A stretch of DNA of 52,917 nt. Origin: Hamadaea sp. (lineage in GTDB: Bacteria; Actinomycetota; Actinomycetes; Mycobacteriales; Micromonosporaceae). Under the pieces are notes generated by a model. It did not search any database, was not told where the DNA came from, and was given only the letters and a program-made list of their open reading frames with translations. Location of the stretch: assembly GCA_013361475.1 (NCBI GenBank), contig JABFYB010000274.1, positions 1 through 52,917 of the forward strand. Direction: 5' to 3'. A program made the translations under genes and the position numbers. This document shows positions 7,297-13,921 of the stretch, one piece after another (the stretch's first letter is position 1; each line of letters begins with the position of its first letter).

Positions 7297-7958
7297 CGGT
7301 CGCCTGCCTTCGAGTAGTCGGCGTCGCCGGTGATCGGCGACAGAGCGGAGACGCTGTTGGCGATGAGGTCCTGTTCGGCGGGGTCGTCGGTGAGGTGGCG
7401 CGAGAGCGCCTTCGCGTAGTCGTGCTGGTTGCCCGATGTGCCCTCGCGTCGGGCGTAGTCGTTGATCTCGTCGGAGTCCGTCTGACCCGACGCGGCGTAC
7501 ATGGCTGCGAGCTCGCAGACGACGAGTTCGTAGCCCCATCCCTCGCGGTCGAAGTCGTCGCCGCCGTTGGCGCGGAACCGCTCGAGACGGCGGCGCAGAG
7601 CGTCGGGGAGCGCGGCCTCGCGGCGGGTCCAGTTCTCGCGGTTGGCGGCCAGGGTTTCCTCGCTGCGGCGCCGCATCCGGGCGACGAACTCCTCGTGCTC
7701 GCGCTCGAGGTCCTGGTCGCTCATGTGCCACAGCCACTCGTCGACGAGGAGGCCGTTGGGCGCCTGCTTGATCGTGGCCATGCCGGTGATCCGCATGGTC
7801 CGGTCGTGCTCCACGAGGTAGGTGTCGTGGACGGCGAGCATCTCCTTCTGCTCGTCGCTGGCTCCGAAGCCCCAGCCGCCGATGAAGAGCACGCCGTTGT
7901 CGAGGCTCTGCACCGTTGAGGCTTCGAGCCACCGGTTCGTGTAGGTCTGGTCGGTCAT
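7293..7958 (-). CDS. hypothetical protein in the replication cluster
   Basis: 221 aa starting MTDQTYTNRW. Mostly soluble with a charged helical centre (LEREHEEFVARMRRRSEETL). No catalytic motif is seen. Sandwiched with ATGA overlaps between the exonuclease and the initiator-like gene, so a role in early replication is possible but not shown. Confidence 0.6.
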   Translation of the reverse strand: MTDQTYTNRWLEASTVQSLDNGVLFIGGWGFGASDEQKEMLAVHDTYLVEHDRTMRITGMATIKQAPNGLLVDEWLWHMSDQDLEREHEEFVARMRRRSEETLAANRENWTRREAALPDALRRRLERFRANGGDDFDREGWGYELVVCELAAMYAASGQTDSDEINDYARREGTSGNQHDYAKALSRHLTDDPAEQDLIANSVSALSPITGDADYSKAGDR

Positions 7959-8743
7959 CGGTTCGCTGCTTTCTGCTCGGAGGCGCACTGGATGCAGTGC
8001 CGGGTGGTGCCGGTGTGGCCGGGTTCGGGGCATGGCTCCTGGACGACCTGGAGCGCGGGTGCGCCCGGCTTCGGGATGGACTCCCATCCGGCGAGGAAGG
8101 CCTGGATGGTCTGGGGTGGGTCGTCGCGGCGGAGCGTGCGGATCGCTACGTCGACGAGCTTCTGGTCGCCGTGGGTCTCGATGAGTGCGGTGATGCGGTC
8201 GGCTTGGTCGTCGCGGAGCTTGTCGGTGCGGAGTCCGGCGAGGGCGGTGTAGCGGCGGAGCTTGCCCGCGAGGATGGCGATCGGCACGTCGTCCACAGGG
8301 GTCTGCGGAGCGTCGCCGGCGGCTGCGGCAGCAGCGGTCGGGCCGGGCCGGGCCGGGGGTTCAACCAGACCCGAAGCACCGTGCTTCGGTCGCGCTTCGC
8401 GCCTGCTTCGTCCTGATGCGACTCCACCGGCCCGGCCAGCGGCGGCCTTCGTTGCCCGCTCGGCGAGCTTCTGGGCACGGGTCGGCTGGAACTCGCTCCA
8501 CTCGTGGAACCGCCACCCCTTCTCGCCGTCCTGCTCGTCGGGGTGCCACAGACCAGCGTCGACGAGCTTCTTCGCGTCGGCGCGGGTGCCCCAGCGGGAC
8601 AGCACCGTCGCCGGGACGAAGCCGTCGGTGAGGTTGTCCGCCGACCACGAGCCCGCGAGCACCCACACGCCCATCGGCGCCTTGCCGGCGGCCCGGATCT
8701 TCCGGTGGTCGTGGAGCTTGTCGTCGACCTTGAACCAGGTCAT
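7955..8743 (-). CDS. replication initiator / DnaD-like protein
   Basis: 262 aa. The N-terminus MTWFKVDDKLHDHRKI then GVWVLAGSWSADNLTDGFVP is the winged-helix start of phage replication organiser proteins of actinophages. A basic linker at about 95-125 leads to a C-terminal helical region (LVDVAIRTLRRDDPPQTIQAFLAGW). A CxxC-like tail (CPEPGH...HCIQC) may bind zinc. It probably loads the host helicase or primase at the origin; this is inference from family resemblance. Confidence 0.65.
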   Translation of the reverse strand: MTWFKVDDKLHDHRKIRAAGKAPMGVWVLAGSWSADNLTDGFVPATVLSRWGTRADAKKLVDAGLWHPDEQDGEKGWRFHEWSEFQPTRAQKLAERATKAAAGRAGGVASGRSRREARPKHGASGLVEPPARPGPTAAAAAAGDAPQTPVDDVPIAILAGKLRRYTALAGLRTDKLRDDQADRITALIETHGDQKLVDVAIRTLRRDDPPQTIQAFLAGWESIPKPGAPALQVVQEPCPEPGHTGTTRHCIQCASEQKAANR

Positions 8744-9201
8744 GAAGTGGAGGCCCCCTTCCGGAGGTTGCAGGGCATGCAGAGGGTCTGGAGGTTCTCG
8801 GGGCGGTCCGACCCGCCGAGCGACCACGGCCAGATGTGGTCGAGGCTCAGCGGGGCCATCGCGCCGCACTGCACGCACTTCCAGCCGTCCCGGGCGTAGA
8901 TGGCGAGCCGGACCGCCGTCGGGATATGTGCGCGCGACCGAGGCGCGGCGAACTGGTGCCAGTTCACGATCTGGTAGCCGCCGTCGATCGCCATCCAGAG
9001 GCCCGCGTCGACGAGCTCGGCGGCGAAGGACCCGGCGCGACGATGGTGCCTGGTCAGCCAGTGCAGGACCGCCAGCGGAATCACGCCGCCGCTGTCCATC
9101 TCCGCGGCGAGGTCAAGGCCGCGAGTGAACATGACCTCCGCCGCGTCGCTGACGTCAGCGAGAGCGGTGAAGTAGTCGGTCGGCAGCATCAGCCACTTCA
9201 T
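8740..9201 (-). CDS. HNH endonuclease with initiator-like N-terminal domain
   Basis: 153 aa. Residues 1-90 (WLMLPTDYFTALADV ... AAELVDAGLWMAIDGGYQIVNWHQF) share their pattern, including the DAGLW...W motif, with the N-terminus of the next gene. The rest is an HNH domain: CVQCG at about 115-119, DHIWPWSLGGSDRPENLQTL with the D-H and N, then CMPCN. So the protein joins a replication-type winged helix to a nicking nuclease. The start lies 2 bp after the preceding stop. Confidence 0.75.
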   Translation of the reverse strand: MKWLMLPTDYFTALADVSDAAEVMFTRGLDLAAEMDSGGVIPLAVLHWLTRHHRRAGSFAAELVDAGLWMAIDGGYQIVNWHQFAAPRSRAHIPTAVRLAIYARDGWKCVQCGAMAPLSLDHIWPWSLGGSDRPENLQTLCMPCNLRKGASTS

Positions 9202-9203
9202 GG

Positions 9204-9446
9204 TCAGGACACCTCCGAGGGGGTGGGGAGACGGAGCCACGGCAGGCGCGTGGCGAGGTGGTGGCGGACCGTCGCGCGACCCCAGCGGCCGGCGTCGAGC
9301 AGCACCATCGCGGGGGCCGGCGGAGGAGGCGGAGCATCCCGGGGCGACCAGAGCAACCGTGAGGCCTCCCACTGGTCCATCCCGCGCGCGACGAGCTCGC
9401 GGAGGTGCTCGACCTGCGGGTCGTTGCAGACGCACGTGTTCGTCAA
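9204..9446 (-). CDS. small hypothetical protein
   Basis: 80 aa from a TTG start overlapping the upstream stop (TTGA). The N-terminal helix VEHLRELVARGMDQWEASRLLW looks like a helix-turn-helix or protein-binding helix, followed by a Pro run. No known family recognised. Confidence 0.5.
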   Translation of the reverse strand: MTNTCVCNDPQVEHLRELVARGMDQWEASRLLWSPRDAPPPPPAPAMVLLDAGRWGRATVRHHLATRLPWLRLPTPSEVS

Positions 9447-10276
9447 GACGCCACCTGCCCGTCGTCGCGCAGCGTGTAGTACCGCTCCGGCTTCCACCCG
9501 GTTAGGCGACCGAGCTGCGCGAGGCTGCCGCCGCCCATGGCCCAGCGGCGGGCCACCTCGGTGCGTTCGGCGGCGTTCGCGGGGTGGCGCCATTCGCCGG
9601 AGAGGATCCGTTGCACGGCAACCTCGTCGACGACGTCGGCAGCCGGCGAGAGCAGGGGGCTGGTCCAGCCGAGCGGCCACGCGAGTGTGCCGGGGTCGTC
9701 CCAGGCGGCTGGGGGCAGGTAGCCGGCGCCGCGGGCGCGGTTGCGGGTGTGGAGGGATGGGCCGTCGACGTCCTGGTGGTCCGCGTAGTAGTCGCGGACC
9801 GCGGCCGCCTGGGCGACGCTGATCTTGTCGCGGTACCGCCAGGATCCGCGGAGGGGTATGGGCATGTCGATCAGCTGGTGGCCGGCGGCCATGAGGGAGT
9901 GGATGCGGGTCCGGGTCAGGTCGGACCAGACCTTCGCGCCCGGCTCGAAGTCGGCCTCGGTCACGGCCGCGACAGCGAGGTAGGTGCCCCGCCGAACCGG
10001 GCCGTTCTGCCGGGTGAACGCCGGCCCACGCTGCGACGCGAGCCCGGCCGCGGCCGCGACAGCGGTGCTGCCCAGGCCGAGCGCGAGCCACGGCTCGAGG
10101 ACCGCGTTGAGCTCTTCCCGGGTGTACACGAAGCGGGCGCCGGCGAGCTTCTCGAGCTTGAGGCGCTTCGTCGCGCGCAGTCGGGCACGAGCGCACGCGG
10201 TGCACGGCTCCTCGTGGTCTCGAGCGTGCGTCTGGTACCCGGCTGAGGTGCCGTGACGCGGGTCCTCGGGGCTCAC
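9443..10276 (-). CDS. hypothetical DNA-binding-like protein
   Basis: 277 aa. HGTSAGYQTHARDHEEPCTACARAR at 8-32 resembles the short Cys-containing start of actinobacterial phage and WhiB-associated proteins. Two weak helix-turn-helix-like regions follow (about 60-85, and VARRWAMGGGSLAQLGRLTG near 245-265). GTG start overlapping the Lsr2 gene stop. A regulatory role is inferred, not shown. Confidence 0.55.
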   Translation of the reverse strand: MSPEDPRHGTSAGYQTHARDHEEPCTACARARLRATKRLKLEKLAGARFVYTREELNAVLEPWLALGLGSTAVAAAAGLASQRGPAFTRQNGPVRRGTYLAVAAVTEADFEPGAKVWSDLTRTRIHSLMAAGHQLIDMPIPLRGSWRYRDKISVAQAAAVRDYYADHQDVDGPSLHTRNRARGAGYLPPAAWDDPGTLAWPLGWTSPLLSPAADVVDEVAVQRILSGEWRHPANAAERTEVARRWAMGGGSLAQLGRLTGWKPERYYTLRDDGQVAS

Positions 10277-10959
10277 GATGCGGCGGCCTCGGGGTGAGCG
10301 GCCTTGTAGGCGTCGACGACGTTGGCGGGAACGCGGCCGGTGCCCGGGCAGTCGACGCCGTTCGCGCGGGCCCAGGCGCGGATCTCCTTGGCCGGCGTTC
10401 CGGTCGAACGTGTGGCGACCTTGGCGCCACCGAGCTTGGCCTTCGCCGCGGCGAGCTGCGCCTCCAGTCGCTCGACCTCGGCGCGGGCGGCCGCCTTCTC
10501 CTTCTCGAGGCGCCGGCGCTCGGCGTGCTTGCGCTCGTCCTCCTGGATGAGGTCCCGCAGGCGGGCGATGTCGTCCGTCACCTTCTCTGCGGCACGCTGG
10601 ATGCGCTTCGACTGGTGCTCCTTCGCGCTGCTCAGGAGCGCCTGGATGTCGTCGGCCTTAGCGGCCGGCGCGGGAGCCGGAGCGGGCCGCGGAACAGCGG
10701 CCACGGGGCGCGGCGTGGGCTCCGGCCGCTCGGGAGCGCGCTCGGGCATGACCTTGGCCTGCTCGTCGAGCTTCGTGGCGAGCACGTCGGCAGCCCAGGA
10801 CAGTTTCGACTGGTCGGGGTAGCCGTGGTTCGACGCAAGGTCCAGGACGGTCTCACGGGGCAGGCCGACGATGCTGGCGGTGACCTCGAGAGACTTGCCG
10901 CCGGCGAGGTGCTTGAGGGTGGTGAGCTTGAGCTCGGGGGTGATGGTCTTGGTGGTCAT
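10273..10959 (-). CDS. Lsr2-type DNA-bridging protein with HTH and coiled coil
   Basis: 228 aa. The C-terminal domain (193-222: IRAWARANGVDCPGTGRV then PANVVDAYKAAH) is the Lsr2/H-NS-analogue DNA-binding domain. The usual RGR minor-groove clamp reads TGR here. Residues 10-45 look like a helix-turn-helix, 76-100 are a Pro/Ala linker, and 105-178 a long charged coiled coil. Host Lsr2 silences AT-rich foreign DNA, so a phage version may compete with it or compact phage DNA. The length is about twice that of host Lsr2. Confidence 0.75.
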   Translation of the reverse strand: MTTKTITPELKLTTLKHLAGGKSLEVTASIVGLPRETVLDLASNHGYPDQSKLSWAADVLATKLDEQAKVMPERAPERPEPTPRPVAAVPRPAPAPAPAAKADDIQALLSSAKEHQSKRIQRAAEKVTDDIARLRDLIQEDERKHAERRRLEKEKAAARAEVERLEAQLAAAKAKLGGAKVATRSTGTPAKEIRAWARANGVDCPGTGRVPANVVDAYKAAHPEAAAS

Positions 10960-11246
10960 GACGGTTCCTTCATCAGCTGGCGGAGGCGGTTTCGTTGGGG
11001 GCCGGTGAGTCCGGCCCAGACGCCGTGGCCGCCGTAGGGGTCGACGTCCTCGCACGCCAGCGCGTAGTCGAGGCACTCGGCCTATACGAGGCATCGCGCG
11101 CAGATGGCGCGGGCGCCGTGGACCCGCCCTCCGTGTCCGGAGCCGGCGGGGTAGAACAGCTCGGGGTCCGCGGTGGCGCAGGCTGCTCGTTCTGCCCACT
11201 CACCGGGGAGCGGGTAAGCACGGGGCACCGGGCCGTTGTCGGTCAT
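10956..11246 (-). pseudogene. WhiB-family gene with in-frame amber codon
   Basis: The frame from ATG 11246 to TGA 10956 encodes a WhiB protein of 96 codon positions. Cys23, Cys49, Cys52 and Cys58 are the four iron-sulfur ligands, and a GVWAGL turn lies near the end. Codon 55 (11084-11082) is TAG, between the third and fourth Cys (CARCLV-stop-AECLDYAL). Reading is open on both sides, so this is a single nonsense change, not a frameshift. Without readthrough a 54-aa fragment lacking one ligand would be made. Both outer ends keep their ATGA overlaps. It could be a dead gene, a suppressed gene or a sequence error. Confidence 0.8.
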
Positions 11247-11488
11247 ACCGGCTCCCGATCCAGGGCGCTCTTGATCTTGCGGAGCTCGCGCTCGGAGAGG
11301 CCGCCCCAGATCCCGAACCGCTCGTCGTTGGCGAGGGCATAGTCGAGACACTCGGCGGAGACAGAACACCTCGCGCACACCGACTTCGCTTCGCGGGTCG
11401 ATCCGCCCTTCTCAGGGAAGAACACGTCGTTATCGACCTGGGCGCAGAGCGCGTCGGCAGTCCAGTCCGGGGCGGTCAGGACCTTCAT
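11243..11488 (-). CDS. WhiB-family transcription regulator
   Basis: 81 aa with the complete WhiB signature: Cys15, then CARCSVSAEC (Cys38, 41, 47) and GIWGGLSERELR. The cluster normally holds 4Fe-4S and the protein modulates the primary sigma factor. Phage WhiB proteins of mycobacteria (for example TM4 WhiB) inhibit host WhiB genes and cause superinfection exclusion; that role is a possibility here. It is the intact partner of the amber-containing copy downstream. Confidence 0.92.
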   Translation of the reverse strand: MKVLTAPDWTADALCAQVDNDVFFPEKGGSTREAKSVCARCSVSAECLDYALANDERFGIWGGLSERELRKIKSALDREPV

Positions 11489-11577
11489 CGCTTCTCCTGC
11501 TCGAGGTGGCGGACCGTGAGAGCGGCCGCGAGGACCGTGAGGAAGAGCGCGATGGCGACGAGGGCGGCGGTGATCAC
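11485..11577 (-). CDS. 30-aa membrane micro-protein
   Basis: GTG start overlapping the previous TGA, and a stop overlapping the WhiB ATG. Residues 1-22 are a single hydrophobic helix (ITAALVAIALFLTVLAAALT) followed by a charged tail (RHLEQEKR). Function unknown; the exact overlaps on both sides support translation. Confidence 0.55.
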   Translation of the reverse strand: MITAALVAIALFLTVLAAALTVRHLEQEKR

Positions 11578-11777
11578 GCGGTGTTCCTCCTCGCCCGGCG
11601 TCGGGCCTTGCCGGGGAGCGTCCGGTCGCGGCTCGGACCTCGGACGGTCCTGGTCCGCGCCGGCTGCTCGAGGAGGGCCGCCCGGGACGGCATGACAGCG
11701 AGCGGCGCGCGGCCGGCGACCGACGCCAGGAGAGCCACGAGCCCGATGAGGCAGCGCGCGATGGTCTGGCGGTTCAC
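11574..11777 (-). CDS. small membrane protein
   Basis: 67 aa from GTG 11777 overlapping the ASCH gene stop. One hydrophobic helix near the N-terminus (CLIGLVALLASVAG), then a strongly basic tail (RTRTVRGPSRDRTLPGKARRR-like). Looks like a membrane-anchored basic peptide. No family assigned. Confidence 0.5.
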   Translation of the reverse strand: MNRQTIARCLIGLVALLASVAGRAPLAVMPSRAALLEQPARTRTVRGPSRDRTLPGKARRRARRNTA

Positions 11778-12247
11778 AGCGACTGCCTCCGGATCTGCGA
11801 GAGCACGGTGGAGTCGGTGACGTGCCAGAGTCCGAGCTGGCCCTGGTGGGGCACAGGCCGGCGGAGCACCTTCGGGGCCGCGAGGACTAGGTGCGCGGCG
11901 TGGTCGTCGGCCCACGGCGAGCACAGCCGGCCGGTGGCCGGGTCGTAGCACTCCTCGGAGGTGTGAACGGACACGAGGATCGCGGTCCCGAGGAACGCTC
12001 CGAACGCCCAGGCGGTATCCGACTGCGGTGCGCCCGGCATGCCGGGGTCGACGGCGGAGAGGTGCTGGACCCGGGAGTGGGCCTCGGCGCCGGCGTACCG
12101 CTGGCCGGCGTGGATCAGCACGGTGCCCTGGTGGTTGAACTGCTTCTTCGCGGCCGCGGCGCCTCGGCGGTTGGCGCGGTTCTCGACGTTCTTCCCGCCG
12201 CGGAGGATTGCCCAGGCCCACGGCTGCTGCACGGTGATCGCCCTCAT
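11774..12247 (-). CDS. ASCH-domain protein
   Basis: 157 aa. MRAITVQQPWAWAILRGGK then VENR is the classic start of ASCH (PUA-like) domains, with later matches AFLGTAILVSV and GQLGLWHV. ASCH domains bind RNA or act as small nucleases or amidohydrolases; the role in phages is unclear. ATG start overlapping the upstream stop. Confidence 0.8.
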   Translation of the reverse strand: MRAITVQQPWAWAILRGGKNVENRANRRGAAAAKKQFNHQGTVLIHAGQRYAGAEAHSRVQHLSAVDPGMPGAPQSDTAWAFGAFLGTAILVSVHTSEECYDPATGRLCSPWADDHAAHLVLAAPKVLRRPVPHQGQLGLWHVTDSTVLSQIRRQSL

Positions 12248-12495
12248 CGGGCGCTCCGGGGGCGCTCGGGGCCGGTCTCGCCGGCGTCGTGCTGCGCGAC
12301 CCCGGCCGGCATCAGCTCGACCTCAGCGTCCGTGACGCCGACTCGGAGGTGTCCCACCTTCGCTCCTTCGTTCCAGATCCACCACTCGCGGTCGTTACCG
12401 ACTCCGCGGAGGCAGCGGATCGCTTCCTTCTCGGCCAGCTCGGGGGCCGTGATCTGACGAGCGCCTGACCAGACGCTCACCGAGACGTGCCACAC
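12244..12495 (-). CDS. hypothetical protein
   Basis: 83 aa, GTG start, a short soluble beta-rich protein (REWWIWNEGAKVGHLRVGV). No recognised family. A 24-bp gap separates it from the upstream gene, so the start is slightly less certain than its neighbours. Confidence 0.5.
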   Translation of the reverse strand: MWHVSVSVWSGARQITAPELAEKEAIRCLRGVGNDREWWIWNEGAKVGHLRVGVTDAEVELMPAGVAQHDAGETGPERPRSAR

Positions 12496-12519
12496 GGGAC
12501 GTCCGGCGTTGATCCGCGC

Positions 12520-12669
12520 TCAACGGTCGACGGCGAGGATCGTGAGGAGCAGCAGCCCGGTCGCGTGCTTCCGCGTCGCGCGGTACGGCGCCATGGCGTT
12601 CGGGCCGCCGTCCGCGCGACCGAGGGGGTTCGCGAGCGCGTGCTGCTGCCGGCGCTGGAGGTCGCTCAT
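12520..12669 (-). CDS. 49-aa hypothetical protein
   Basis: ATG overlapping the preceding TGA. Basic N-terminal two thirds and a hydrophobic end (ATGLLLLTILAVDR), possibly membrane-associated. Supported only by the overlap and an open frame. Confidence 0.45.
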   Translation of the reverse strand: MSDLQRRQQHALANPLGRADGGPNAMAPYRATRKHATGLLLLTILAVDR

Positions 12670-12869
12670 CGGGTCACCGTCGGCAGCCGGAACGACAAGG
12701 GCGCCTGCAGCTTCAGCCCGGCGTACATCGCCTGCAGCGCGGCCGCGCGGTCACCGGCGCGCAGCTGGCGGACCGCCTCCCGCACCGTCCGGTGCCGCAC
12801 CGCGTCCACCGTGGTCGACGACGATGCGAACCGGGCGGCCTCGACCTGGCACTGCAGCGGGGCGGTCAC
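12666..12869 (-). CDS. 67-aa hypothetical protein
   Basis: GTG at 12869 overlapping the previous stop. Ala/Arg-rich helical protein (VREAVRQLRAGDRAAALQAM). No motif recognised. Confidence 0.5.
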   Translation of the reverse strand: MTAPLQCQVEAARFASSSTTVDAVRHRTVREAVRQLRAGDRAAALQAMYAGLKLQAPLSFRLPTVTR

Positions 12870-13024
12870 GCGAACCCCAGTGCGCACTCGGCGAGCACCG
12901 CGCCGGCGGCCCGGACCTCGGTGAGCTGCTGCTCCCGGGCCACGAGCCGCACGGACGCGGCCAGCCGGGTGTCGCGCGACTCGGAGCCGCGCGACACCTC
13001 AGGCTTGCTGGACGGGCTGGTCAC
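12866..13024 (-). CDS. 52-aa hypothetical protein
   Basis: GTG at 13024 overlapping the DUF2303 gene stop. Helical, with a single Cys near the end. No known family; supported by overlaps at both ends. Confidence 0.45.
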   Translation of the reverse strand: MTSPSSKPEVSRGSESRDTRLAASVRLVAREQQLTEVRAAGAVLAECALGFA

Positions 13025-13920
13025 TCGGGGCGACCCTTGAACACCGGCTGCTTCACCGACTCGTCGACGGTGTCGACGTACGCCTCGAACGCCTCGCGGG
13101 CGACGTCGGCGGGGTTAAGCAGCGCGTAGAACAGCGTCAGGCCCTGCGGTCCGGTGCGGTAGCGGAACCGGGCGATGAGCTCGACCGGTGGGCAGCCCTC
13201 GAACGGGGCGATGGCGATCGCGAACCTGCTGGGGATCTCCAGTTCACCGGTGTGCCCGGCGCGGGCGTTCGTGGTCTCCTCGTAGCGGAACGCGACCTGC
13301 CCGTCGCTGAGCCGGTGCGCGGACTTGAAGTCCACGCCCGTGGTCGCGAACAGCGACTGCGCGATCTCCAGCATCGTGGCCGCGTCGGGGTCGGTGACGT
13401 CGTTCGCGCGATCCTCGAGGAACTCGGCGAACTCCTGCTGGCGCATCGCCGTCTTGTCCTTGCCGACCCACGCCTTCCAGGCGTCGGTCTGGACTAGCTC
13501 GAGCTGCACCCGGTGGTCGCCGTGCCCGGCACCGGACTCGCGGGCCTCGTCGTAGACGGCCTCCTGGTGGGCGTTGATGACGCCGACGAGGCTCATCCGG
13601 GCGAGGTCGGCGTAGACCTCGGACTGGGGGAGGCCGTGCTTCTCGAGGTAGGCGATGAAGGAGTCGGCGTCCTGGACGTGGACGGTGCCCTTCTTGCGCC
13701 GCGGGGTGGGCGCGAGCTTCTCCTCGAGCTCCTCCAGGTCGAACGTCTCGAGCTTCGCGCCGGCCGGGACGATCTGGGTGAAGAACCGCTCGCCGTCGAT
13801 GTCAGCCAGCGGCTGCGGGCCGGCGAGCTCGATGCCGGCCACCACGGCCGCAGCGACACCGCTCGTGGTCTCGTCCGCGCCGTGTGCGTGGAACGACGGT
13901 TCGTACTGGTTGGCGCCCAT
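13021..13920 (-). CDS. DUF2303 family protein
   Basis: 299 aa. The centre (VHVQDADSFIAYLEKH and the YDEAR...DHRVQLELV region) and the C-terminal part (FRYRTGPQGLTLFYALLNP) match the DUF2303 (YfdQ-like) phage family. It often sits in recombination/replication modules beside ParB-like nucleases, as here. The biochemical function is not established. It starts 1 bp after the ParB-like gene stop. Confidence 0.75.
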   Translation of the reverse strand: MGANQYEPSFHAHGADETTSGVAAAVVAGIELAGPQPLADIDGERFFTQIVPAGAKLETFDLEELEEKLAPTPRRKKGTVHVQDADSFIAYLEKHGLPQSEVYADLARMSLVGVINAHQEAVYDEARESGAGHGDHRVQLELVQTDAWKAWVGKDKTAMRQQEFAEFLEDRANDVTDPDAATMLEIAQSLFATTGVDFKSAHRLSDGQVAFRYEETTNARAGHTGELEIPSRFAIAIAPFEGCPPVELIARFRYRTGPQGLTLFYALLNPADVAREAFEAYVDTVDESVKQPVFKGRPE

Positions 13921-13921
13921 G

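Noticed and set aside
10995-11342. Alternative plus-strand gene over the amber WhiB
   Set aside because: The minus-strand frame has all four WhiB cysteines, the GVWAGL turn and exact overlaps with neighbours on both ends.
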